From an uncultured Mucilaginibacter sp. (GTDB lineage Bacteria > Bacteroidota > Bacteroidia > Sphingobacteriales > Sphingobacteriaceae), in the NCBI RefSeq assembly GCF_946479965.1, contig NZ_CAMLHX010000003.1, positions 77,740 through 141,739 on the forward strand: DNA of 64,000 nt, read 5' to 3'. Under the pieces are notes generated by a model. That model made no database searches. It worked only from the letters and a program-made list of their open reading frames with translations, and was not told the DNA's origin. Below, one piece after another: positions 57,260 to 64,000 of the stretch (positions are counted from its first letter, which is position 1; every line of letters starts with the position of its first letter). The position numbers and the translations under genes were made by a program.

Positions 57260-57949
57260 ATGTATAAATTAACCAAAACTGCTGTTGCAAAACTGTTGGC
57301 GGTAGGCCTGTTTGTAACAACCCTCAGCACTGTAGCTTTTGCACAAAAAGACGCAGCATTAAAAACAACCATGCCGACTTCGGGCGAGTTCCATAATAAT
57401 AAACCGGCCGGTAAAGGCTGGGTAAACTTGCTTGATACCAGCCTATGGGTTGCCGAAACCCAGTACTGGCAATTGAACAAGGGCGTTCTGCATGGCGAAA
57501 CCAATGGCCAGGACCAGCATCACTTTGGCTATACCAAAAAAATCTATAAGGATTTTGAACTTAACGTGCTGATTAAGATGACGGGTAACGAAGGTGCCAA
57601 CTCGGGCGTTTGTATCCGGTTACATCCCACCAGTTTCGATAATGTGCCCGGTTACCAGATAGACATGGGCAAAGGCTACTGGGGCTCGCTTTGGGAAGAG
57701 CGCCGCGCCGATATGGTTCAAAAATATCCTGATTCGCTTGCGACAAAACTGGTAAAGGCTAACGACTGGAACCATTATTACATCATAGCCAAAGGTCACC
57801 ATATACAAGCATGGCTCAATGGCGTTAAAACCATTGATATTATTCATGATGGCGGCTTTTTGGACGGCAGCATAGGCATCCAGCTTGACCACGGAAAGGA
57901 CAGGCATACCATCATCGATGTGAAAGCGATGTATGTAAAAGAGTTATAG
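57260..57949 (+). CDS. secreted DUF1080 protein
   Basis: 229 residues, signal peptide about 1-29 (VAFAQ). DUF1080 core: KGWVNLLDTSLWVAETQYWQLNKGVLHGE near 50-80, KDFELNVLIKMTGNEGANSGVCIRLHP near 98-124 and NDWNHYYIIAKGHHIQAWLNGVKTIDI near 168-194. Second DUF1080 gene of the window, but clearly diverged from the one at 26.0 kb. Likely binds or cleaves glycosides. It ends at the left edge of the accessory island. Confidence 0.87.
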   Translation: MYKLTKTAVAKLLAVGLFVTTLSTVAFAQKDAALKTTMPTSGEFHNNKPAGKGWVNLLDTSLWVAETQYWQLNKGVLHGETNGQDQHHFGYTKKIYKDFELNVLIKMTGNEGANSGVCIRLHPTSFDNVPGYQIDMGKGYWGSLWEERRADMVQKYPDSLATKLVKANDWNHYYIIAKGHHIQAWLNGVKTIDIIHDGGFLDGSIGIQLDHGKDRHTIIDVKAMYVKEL

Positions 57950-57995
57950 CATAAGTTTACAGCGGCGAATCCTGCGCTGGGAAATCATCGTGCTC

Positions 57996-58023
57996 CGCAG
58001 GGTCCCTTTTAGGAGACCCTGCG
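57996..58023. repeat. Palindrome CGCAGGGTC/GACCCTGCG
   Basis: A 9-bp perfect stem with a 10-base spacer, followed by GGGACGGGAGG, lies between the convergent DUF1080 and peptidase-like genes. There is no T-run, so a REP-like element is more likely than a terminator. Fragments recur at 54.8-54.9 kb. Confidence 0.45.
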
Positions 58024-58071
58024 GGGACGGGAGGGTTCCACTGCGAGTGCAGAGCGGAGGATCTATACATT

Positions 58072-59055
58072 TTATTTAAACCTGTTTTTAACCAAATTTG
58101 GCACTTTGTTGGATTCGTCTATCAACACCTGAATATAATTCGTAATGCGGTCGTGCTCTGCCACAAAAACCGCGGCATAACGTTCAACCGGATTTGGTCG
58201 ATTGTTTGCAATCGCCACACGCTCAGTAATATCAAAAGCCTCTCGAAGAACAGCTCGTGCATCCAATTCCATATTAGGAAGATTACGCTCTGCTACCCCC
58301 ATAAAGAAATCAATTACATAAGTTATACGGATTAGTGGATGGGGGTGACTTTTTTCATCATAGTAAACTGGTGTATCCCGGCCTTCCAAGTAAACGAAAA
58401 AAGTAAAGATCGCAGAGGCCGCTAGCGCCAAAAGGCTGGATATTGTACCAAGTGTTTGCTGCTCTGCAGGGTATTTTTTCCAGTATTCGATCATATGCCA
58501 GCAAATGATTTGAGCGCCGTCCATATCCGCGTCAAATTCACGCAAGTGCTGATCAAAATCATAGGCAACATTTGGGCCTTGAACGTATTCTTCATCAATG
58601 CCCTGGGATAATTTCGATGAACGCTGAATGAGGTGTGCACGCTCATGATAAAATGCGAATTGAGTGGCAACCTGGTACATTATTACACCTGGCGTGACGT
58701 CTTCCAGTACCAAAGGCATATATTTTTCATAAAGCACCTGATCTGTATCAAAACCCTCATTGTAGTTATACAAATGATTATAAAGTTTAATAAATAATCC
58801 GAGATAGAATTCAATTAGAAAATATCCATTTTGTTGATATGCACGTGCATTAATACCTTGGTTCGGATTAAAATAGAACATAGCCGGCTGAATGTCCGCT
58901 TCTGTAGTGTGGCCTGTCAGGTTGGTCTGGCAAAAATCATAAAATCGTTCGAAAATAGAAGCTTTATCAGCGGCGCGAAAGTCAAATATATAGCCATAAG
59001 GAACCCCCGCTTGATTAACGAGTTCGTTGACTGCCTGGTCAAAATCCATGCTCAC
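58072..59055 (-). CDS. HExxH metallopeptidase-like protein, possibly Lit-like
   Basis: 327 residues. Zinc-peptidase motif HERAH (His137-Glu138-His141) in AFYHERAHLIQ, followed 32 residues later by REFDADMDGA (Glu173, Asp175, Asp177), which can supply the third ligand as in M48- and Lit-type gluzincins. A hydrophobic helix (about 204-222) and SHPHPLIR (236-243), like the HP..R segment of HtpX-type peptidases, follow. No signal peptide. The gene lies 48 nt downstream of the GHKL ATPase gene on the same strand and is probably co-expressed. The E. coli phage-exclusion protease Lit has a comparable size and motif order; homology needs testing. Confidence 0.65.
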   Translation of the reverse strand: MSMDFDQAVNELVNQAGVPYGYIFDFRAADKASIFERFYDFCQTNLTGHTTEADIQPAMFYFNPNQGINARAYQQNGYFLIEFYLGLFIKLYNHLYNYNEGFDTDQVLYEKYMPLVLEDVTPGVIMYQVATQFAFYHERAHLIQRSSKLSQGIDEEYVQGPNVAYDFDQHLREFDADMDGAQIICWHMIEYWKKYPAEQQTLGTISSLLALAASAIFTFFVYLEGRDTPVYYDEKSHPHPLIRITYVIDFFMGVAERNLPNMELDARAVLREAFDITERVAIANNRPNPVERYAAVFVAEHDRITNYIQVLIDESNKVPNLVKNRFK

Positions 59056-59103
59056 AATCCTTAGTTTAATAATTTCATAAACTCTACTTTCTACATCGGT
59101 AAC

Positions 59104-61122
59104 TTACAAGGATTCATTGGAATATTTTTCCGCTTGATCGATTTGTGATTGGATAGGGTCATTCAAATATTGTATCAATTCTCTTAATACAATTGCGTCA
59201 AACCTTCCGCCACTTGGTGTATGGAAAGTGTGGGTAATACCGTGAAACTGCCTATGATGTAAATTTTCAATATCTAGTAAAGACATCACTTCATAGTTTC
59301 GATTCCATTCTGCTCCAATATCCCATACTACTGCTAAACTGACATCCTTTTCTTGCTTTTCGTGGTTTTCAAATTCATGTATCAAAGCGTCCATAGAGTA
59401 CTTATATTCTAATACTCTAGGTTTAGATACAGTTTCTCGAAAATTTTCCACTAATATACCTAATGGGTTTTTAAATTCATCGTAAACATGATTCTCAAGT
59501 GGATGCGCTACAATAAATTTGTATAGACCGTCGTATTGCATGTATTGACTTGTAGACAATAATTTGATACCTCTAATAACACCGCCAGCTAACAATTGAC
59601 TAAATAAGACAATCGTATCTTGTTCGGTCTGGGGCTCAGATGAGATTGAAATTTCATTGATAGGATTGAAAAAATTAGGGTTGGTTATTGAAAGCGGATG
59701 ATTTCTTTCAAACTCTTCTTCTCGTTTAACCCAATCATATAAGTTTGCTTCTCTCTCAATATCTGGCTTATTTCCTTTATCTTGTTTTAGCAGATGGCGC
59801 CACGCCTTTAGAGAATTTACAATACCAACCGCTATGACTTCTGCAAGTTCTTTTAACTCTGGTTGGAATCCCTTTCTGCCCAAGTCGGGATCTGCATTTT
59901 TAAAATGAATTACTACGTGAGTCTGGTTTTGATAACCTATATTTTGTGTTAACGGGATAACTAGCAGATCACCTTGTACCATTGAATTGTTAGCTAGCTG
60001 AATTCCACCTTTTAAAAAACGAAAGTTTTTCCTCAACTTGGCAACATCATCATTTAATGTATCCCAAACAGTCGTAGAATAACAAAAATACCCATAAGCA
60101 TGAACATCATATAACTCAATGAGCTCCTTATGATGTGAGTCGATTTGATTTGTAGGAAGTTTATTTATTTGTTGGGGAGTATATATATCATAAATACCAT
60201 TTAAATTACTGTATTTTTTTGAAATTTTAGATACATCAGAACCTCTGGATAATAACTTTTCCTGTTCTGCACGTATATCACTTAAATTTTTACTAGCATT
60301 AATTAAAATATGAGGATATTGATACGAAGCAAAATCATTTATTTGAGTTTTAAAGCCATTTTGATCTATTACCTCTAAGTGAAAATGTATCTTTTGTTCG
60401 TGTGTAAAATGATAATTGACGGAACCTAATGGAGTTTTTGTAAGCAACAAATATCTCCATTGTTCTGCCGTTGACGCTTGATACCATGATAAGTTTTTAG
60501 GTCTCGTACTAATTCCTCCAAACCTTAATGTAAATAAGGTACCACTGTCAAGGGTTTCAAACAATTCGTTATTAAGGGGCTTTCTCTTAATTTTGGGACG
60601 CGCAACTTTTCCCTCGAAATCGTCAACCCAATTACGTCCATCTCTAATCTCACCAGTAAAGTCAAATTCTTCTCCTTTAGTGCCTAACTCTAAATGATTA
60701 AATCCATATGCTATATATGTAGCACCGACACCTTTATTACCACGATTCTTTTTACTATCCTTAAATGAAATGCTAGGGGCTAAAAAAGACTTAAATTCCT
60801 GCTCCTTAAAACCAATACCGTTGTCAACTATTGTGAAACTATTATTCTTTATATTTATAAATAACCAAATGCTTTTTTTATAATCATCTACTAAACCAAT
60901 TTCAGATAGTTGTTCTGCTTTTTTATCTACGGCGTCTAATGCATTTTGTATCAACTCGGCAAACGGGTCAAACGTTCCCACATAAGACTTTAAAATGTTT
61001 GTAATTGACCTTTTTGCGGATGCACTCATCATTTCTTGGTCCATATTTCCATCTAATGGATCCCAGCTGTTAAGTGGTTGTTCAGTGCTCATAAATTGGA
61101 TAGGTTTATTTATAACATACAA
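59104..61122 (-). CDS. GHKL ATPase with possible C-terminal nuclease-like domain
   Basis: 672 residues. The N-terminal GHKL ATPase has an N-box FAELIQNALDAVD (Glu56, Asn60), G1 IVDNGIGF (98-105) and G2 GNKGVGATYIAYG (128-140), with a transducer-like region to about 430; overall closest in style to MORC/HSP90-like stand-alone ATPases. Residues 500-670 form a separate block with QYDGLY (Asp531) and LEYKYSMDALI (Glu572-x-Lys574), a plausible D...ExK endonuclease core. Met11 (61092) is an alternative start. The gene is AT-rich: about 32% G+C in 60241-60300 against about 57% in 61801-61860 of the next gene. Confidence 0.75.
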   Translation of the reverse strand: MYVINKPIQFMSTEQPLNSWDPLDGNMDQEMMSASAKRSITNILKSYVGTFDPFAELIQNALDAVDKKAEQLSEIGLVDDYKKSIWLFINIKNNSFTIVDNGIGFKEQEFKSFLAPSISFKDSKKNRGNKGVGATYIAYGFNHLELGTKGEEFDFTGEIRDGRNWVDDFEGKVARPKIKRKPLNNELFETLDSGTLFTLRFGGISTRPKNLSWYQASTAEQWRYLLLTKTPLGSVNYHFTHEQKIHFHLEVIDQNGFKTQINDFASYQYPHILINASKNLSDIRAEQEKLLSRGSDVSKISKKYSNLNGIYDIYTPQQINKLPTNQIDSHHKELIELYDVHAYGYFCYSTTVWDTLNDDVAKLRKNFRFLKGGIQLANNSMVQGDLLVIPLTQNIGYQNQTHVVIHFKNADPDLGRKGFQPELKELAEVIAVGIVNSLKAWRHLLKQDKGNKPDIEREANLYDWVKREEEFERNHPLSITNPNFFNPINEISISSEPQTEQDTIVLFSQLLAGGVIRGIKLLSTSQYMQYDGLYKFIVAHPLENHVYDEFKNPLGILVENFRETVSKPRVLEYKYSMDALIHEFENHEKQEKDVSLAVVWDIGAEWNRNYEVMSLLDIENLHHRQFHGITHTFHTPSGGRFDAIVLRELIQYLNDPIQSQIDQAEKYSNESL

Positions 61123-61297
61123 TTATAATAATAAATATAATCTTTAATAATAATAAATCGGTTCTGTGTACACTTGGAGTTACGGGCGAAATGTCCGTGT
61201 TGCCCCCGCCCCCCAAGCGTCCCGCTTGTGGTAACCCGCATGCCATTCGTATAGAGATTGCCACGCTATTGCTCGCAAAACGCTTTTTTATTGTAGA
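61123..61297. other. Gap between the ATPase pair and the RepA-like gene
   Basis: About 60 bp of A/T-only sequence beside the ATPase start (probable promoter region) change abruptly to G/C-rich sequence containing a CAAGCG/CGCTTG hairpin at 61214-61228. The jump in composition within this gap may mark a junction between segments of different origin. No gene seen. Confidence 0.4.
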
Positions 61298-62404
61298 TTA
61301 TGGCCCCCTCCCATCCTTCTCCAACCGTTTAACCAACCTAAACACACTTGTATAAGGCACGCCCGTTTGCGCCACTATTGCACGCAGGCTTAAACCCTGC
61401 CTGTGCAATTGGTCTATCTTTTCTTCAAGAATACGCCGCTGCCGCTCTTTATAGTTCATCAGGTGGGCCGTCTCAGGGTCGTAACCCTTAAAATCGAATT
61501 CTAAAAAATTACCGCGTTTGTTAATGCGGCAAAGGCACACGTTGGCCGCGCCATAATATTCGATGCCGCTCCGTTGTTTTATTTGCTTAAGATAACGGGT
61601 GCCCGGCTCGGTCTGGCTTTCGCCCATGGCAAAGGCGCTGTCGGCAAAATTGATGAGCATTTTGCTGCCCTGCAGGTCGTTCCTGCTGATGGGTTTATCG
61701 GGGTTGCGCTTGGGCGTATGGGCCAGCACCAGTACAGACAGGCCGTACCTTTGCTTTATGGCCTGCAGGTTGCGCATCAGGCTAATGGCGCTTTCGGCTG
61801 CATGGGTGCCGCTGCGCAGGCAGGTAATGTTATCCAAAATAAGGATGCGCGCCTTGGTGCTGATGATGGTATTCTCCAGCGCGTTATTCATGTACTCGGC
61901 ATAGTTTTTAAACTTCTGCGCACCCGTGGCATCGGGGTTTAGCACCAGGCGGTAAAAATTACGGTTAAAGGGATAAGGGCCCTGTTCCCTGCTGCTGTAC
62001 CGCTGCTCAAACTGCTCTGTACTCAGTTCAAAATCGAAATATAAAACGGGTTCGCGCGGCAGGTCGGCACCCAATATGGGCACGGGTTCGCCGCTGCTCA
62101 GGGCATTGCCAATCTGCACGGCCAGGATAGATTTGCCCACATTGGTATCGGCAAACAAAATGCACAGCTCACCACGGTACCAAAAATCGCCGAAAAGCTT
62201 ATCGGGCGTAACCGATACCACCCGGTTGCTGAGCCAATCGGCCGCCGGTCGCATAATAAAAGCGTCCTTGCTGTCGGGCGGTGTGTATATCTCTTTATTC
62301 AACTGTTTTTTTTGTTTGGCGGTTAAAGCGCCGCGCGCCATGTCTCGTATCAATTCAATTTCGGCGGGGCGCGAAGGGTAAAGTGCTGCGTATCTGTGAT
62401 CCAT
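61298..62404 (-). CDS. RepA/RecA-fold AAA ATPase with C-terminal HTH (mobile-element type)
   Basis: 368 residues. Walker A is ADTNVGKS (85-92), an AAA_25/RepA-type P-loop, and Walker B is ILILDNI near 187. SVLVLAHTPKRNP near 225 and SRNDLQGSKMLINFADSAFAMG near 240 match RSF1010 RepA-like hexameric helicases. The end, LSLRAIVAQTGVPYTSVFRLVKRL, is a resolvase-type helix-turn-helix. Such proteins are common in Bacteroidota integrative elements, but no integrase, primase or relaxase is next to it. The start codon lies in a TGATCCA repeat. Confidence 0.82.
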   Translation of the reverse strand: MDHRYAALYPSRPAEIELIRDMARGALTAKQKKQLNKEIYTPPDSKDAFIMRPAADWLSNRVVSVTPDKLFGDFWYRGELCILFADTNVGKSILAVQIGNALSSGEPVPILGADLPREPVLYFDFELSTEQFEQRYSSREQGPYPFNRNFYRLVLNPDATGAQKFKNYAEYMNNALENTIISTKARILILDNITCLRSGTHAAESAISLMRNLQAIKQRYGLSVLVLAHTPKRNPDKPISRNDLQGSKMLINFADSAFAMGESQTEPGTRYLKQIKQRSGIEYYGAANVCLCRINKRGNFLEFDFKGYDPETAHLMNYKERQRRILEEKIDQLHRQGLSLRAIVAQTGVPYTSVFRLVKRLEKDGRGP

Positions 62405-62520
62405 TTTTTAAGGTTTTATGCAAGGTACGGAGAGATTTTAGGCAAAGTGGTGACACAACTTTGTCAGTACCCTAAAAATGGGTGATCCAAAGGTGATCCA
62501 TAATGATCCAAATTGATCCA
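62397..62520. repeat. Phased TGATCCA repeats (iteron-like)
   Basis: TGATCCA occurs at 62483-62489, 62494-62500, 62504-62510 and 62514-62520, start-to-start spacing 11, 10 and 10 bp, so all face the same side of the helix. A fifth copy (62397-62403) overlaps the start codon of the RepA-like gene, and an inverted copy (TGGATCA) is at 62691-62697. This pattern resembles plasmid iterons or a multi-site operator. The rest of the 62405-62757 gap is AT-rich without a gene. Confidence 0.6.
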
Positions 62521-62727
62521 AAAAACGATGAATTTTAGCAATTCACAATCAATTGATATTTAGCAACTTACAATATTTCACAGCTAAAAATACTGACTTA
62601 AAAGTAGTTTCACTATAAGATTATAACTATTTAATAATCAGCTGAATATTTGATTTTGTTTGGTGATTTTTACGTGTGACGCATATTTTTTGGATCACCT
62701 GTTTTTGCGGAAATACTCGGCATAAAA

Positions 62728-62755
62728 AAAGCCTTCCAGTTTCCTGAAAGGCTTT
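62728..62755 (-). terminator. Terminator of tRNA-His
   Basis: AAAGCCTTCCAG (62728-62739) pairs with CTGAAAGGCTTT (62744-62755) with one mismatch and a four-base loop. On the minus strand the hairpin is followed by a T-run, directly after the tRNA 3' end. Confidence 0.75.
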
Positions 62756-62757
62756 AG

Positions 62758-62832
62758 GGTAAATGATGGGGCTCGAACCCACGACCCTCGGTACCACAAA
62801 CCGATGCTCTAACCAACTGAGCTACATCTACC
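62758..62832 (-). tRNA. tRNA-His (anticodon GTG)
   Basis: On the minus strand the acceptor stem GTAGATG pairs with CATTTAC, preceded by the extra G(-1) opposite C73 that marks histidine tRNAs. D-arm GCTCAGTTGGTTAGAGC, anticodon loop TTGTGGT in a TCGGT/ACCGA stem, and T-arm GTGGG/CCCAT with TTCGAGC are all present. The CCA end is not encoded. The accessory genes begin just beyond its 3' end, the side where elements usually integrate. Confidence 0.95.
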
Positions 62833-62936
62833 GTTTTGGAGAGTGCAAATGTATAAAATTGAGCGTGAAAGTCAAGCTATTTTTTAAAATTACAAAAGTC
62901 TTACGCTAAATATTTAGAACGCGTCTAAACAAGCCG

Positions 62937-62944
62937 TAAATTTG
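62937..62944 (+). promoter_or_regulatory. -7 box of the P-type ATPase gene
   Basis: TAAATTTG, an exact TAnnTTTG match, ends 4 nt before the ATG at 62949. As with the osmC-like gene this would give a leaderless or nearly leaderless transcript. Confidence 0.4.
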
Positions 62945-62948
62945 ATGC

Positions 62949-64000
62949 ATGGCTGATCAACTGATTGAACTGAACGTAACCGGGATGCATTGTAATAACT
63001 GCGCCATGTCTATCCACAGGTTGCTGGAGAAGAAGGGATTACAGGATATCACTGTTGATTTTGCCGGCGAGGAGGTAAAATTCTCCAACGCCGCCACCCT
63101 CCCACTGCCTCAAATTATAAAAGACATAGAGGGCCTCGGCTTCAAAGTAATTGACGACCCTGCCCTGCACACCCCTAAGTTTTATGAGCAGGTAGAGAAT
63201 AAATTTATCTTCTGCGCCGCGTTTACCGCTCCTTTATTGCTGCACATGGTGCTGCCCTGGCACATATTGCATTCGCCATGGGTGCAGCTGGCATTGTGCC
63301 TGCCGGTTTTTATTGTGGGATGCCTGCACTTTGGCAAAAGCGCCTATAACTCGGTTAAGGGCGGCGTACCCAATATGGATGTGCTGATTTTTATCGGCTC
63401 TACGGCGGCTTTTTTGTATAGCCTGGCCGGTACCCTGCAAACCCTTGGCCCACGCTACCAATTTTACGAGACCTGCGCCACTATCATTACCCTGGTACTG
63501 CTGGGTAACGTTTTCGAAAAGCGATCGGTAAATCAAACCACATCAGCCGTAAAGGACCTGATGAAGATCCAGCAGACCACCGCCAACCGCGTCATCAACG
63601 GCAGCGTAGAGGTAATCAGCGCCAAAGACGTGCGCCCCGGCGATACCCTGATAGTTAAACACGGCGACAAGATCCCGGTGGACGGCGAAGTGCTCTCGGG
63701 CGAGGCCTCGATTGATGAAAGCATGCTGACGGGCGAGAGTGTCCCTGTGGACATAGAGAAATATGGCAAGGTGATAGGCGGCACGCTGGTCATCAAGGGT
63801 AATATTACGATGCTGGCTACTAAGGTGGGCGCCAACACCACCCTCTCGCAGATCATCGAGCTGATGAAAAAAGCCCAGGCTGCCAAACCTCCCGTTCAAA
63901 AGCTGGGTGATAAGGTGGCAGCTATTTTTGTGCCTACGGTGATATTGATCTCGCTTGTCACATTCCTGCTTACCTATTTTGTTAGGGATCTGGGTATACA
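62949..64000 (+). CDS. copper-type heavy-metal P1B-ATPase, 5' part
   Basis: The frame from ATG 62949 stays open to the window edge (350 residues seen, perhaps half of the protein). It begins with one HMA domain, VTGMHCNNC (Cys15, Cys18), then paired TM helices from about 85 to 190 and the actuator domain with DKIPVDGEVLSGEASIDESMLTGESVPVD containing TGES. The metal-specifying CPC motif and the DKTGT phosphorylation site lie beyond the edge. The closest functional match is CopA-type Cu+ export from the cytoplasm. The gene is G/C-richer than the preceding island. Confidence 0.9.
   Translation, partial: MADQLIELNVTGMHCNNCAMSIHRLLEKKGLQDITVDFAGEEVKFSNAATLPLPQIIKDIEGLGFKVIDDPALHTPKFYEQVENKFIFCAAFTAPLLLHMVLPWHILHSPWVQLALCLPVFIVGCLHFGKSAYNSVKGGVPNMDVLIFIGSTAAFLYSLAGTLQTLGPRYQFYETCATIITLVLLGNVFEKRSVNQTTSAVKDLMKIQQTTANRVINGSVEVISAKDVRPGDTLIVKHGDKIPVDGEVLSGEASIDESMLTGESVPVDIEKYGKVIGGTLVIKGNITMLATKVGANTTLSQIIELMKKAQAAKPPVQKLGDKVAAIFVPTVILISLVTFLLTYFVRDLGI

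Noticed and set aside
62758..62832. Search for a duplicated tRNA-His 3' end as an attachment site
   Set aside because: I found no second copy of the tRNA end by eye between 57.9 and 62.7 kb, so no att site is claimed.
63234..63899. Minus-strand open frames near the right edge
   Set aside because: Shadows of the copper-type ATPase, whose plus-strand frame has HMA, TM and TGES motifs.

Overview
The window is bacterial chromosome from the phylum Bacteroidota. It most resembles family Sphingobacteriaceae, and a Mucilaginibacter- or Pedobacter-like organism is my best guess. This rests on protein flavour (GyrA, HemF, short type-3 ProS, ArgS, CtlX next to an arginine-deiminase-like protein, DUF1080, DUF4442 and DUF5655 families), signal peptides ending in FAQ, the near absence of Shine-Dalgarno sequences, TAnnTTTG-type -7 boxes close to some start codons, and short intergenic repeat families. 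No database search was possible, so family names are recognised by eye.

Layout. 1-9.5 kb is mostly minus-strand housekeeping: a partial DUF4442 protein, a gyrA-TPR-TPR operon, hemF, an MFS transporter, a cold-shock protein and a 1-Cys peroxiredoxin. 9.67-11.9 kb is a tandem array of six small secreted paralogues. 11.98-14.6 kb is bioF-bioD-hbd. 14.7-24.7 kb is an exopolysaccharide locus: half-size TolC-like protein, Wzc-like co-polymerase, membrane GT2, a 49-aa overlapping membrane peptide, Wzy-like polymerase, GT4, two inverted GT2 paralogues and a Wzx-like flippase. 24.8-28.2 kb holds secreted and lipoprotein genes (esterase, DUF1080, DUF4375). 28.2-30.8 kb is a complete partner-switching module (membrane protein, receiver-PP2C phosphatase, STAS antagonist, HATPase anti-sigma kinase). 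It is followed at 30.9-33.6 kb by two more glycosyltransferases and a hexapeptide acyltransferase, so the regulators sit between two sugar-polymer gene blocks.

33.6-57.9 kb is ordinary chromosome: DUF2400 protein, cystathionine gamma-synthase, ProS, a glycine/tyrosine-rich lipoprotein, a FadL-like outer-membrane protein, a VIT1-like transporter, an SDR, ArgS, two guanidine-modifying enzymes, OsmC, SatP, a LytS/LytTR pair, an orphan PAS protein and a second DUF1080 protein. Intergenic gaps carry heptamer (ATGAACT), octamer (AGTCCGAA) and C-rich palindromic repeats.

57.95-62.83 kb looks like an accessory island next to tRNA-His(GTG). It holds a RepA/RecA-like ATPase with phased TGATCCA repeats upstream and at its start codon. 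Beside that gene is an AT-rich two-gene unit: a GHKL ATPase with a possible C-terminal PD-(D/E)XK-like nuclease segment, followed by an HExxH metallopeptidase-like protein reminiscent of the phage-exclusion protease Lit. This pair is my best candidate for an undescribed defence-type system. The window ends inside a copper-type P-type ATPase gene.
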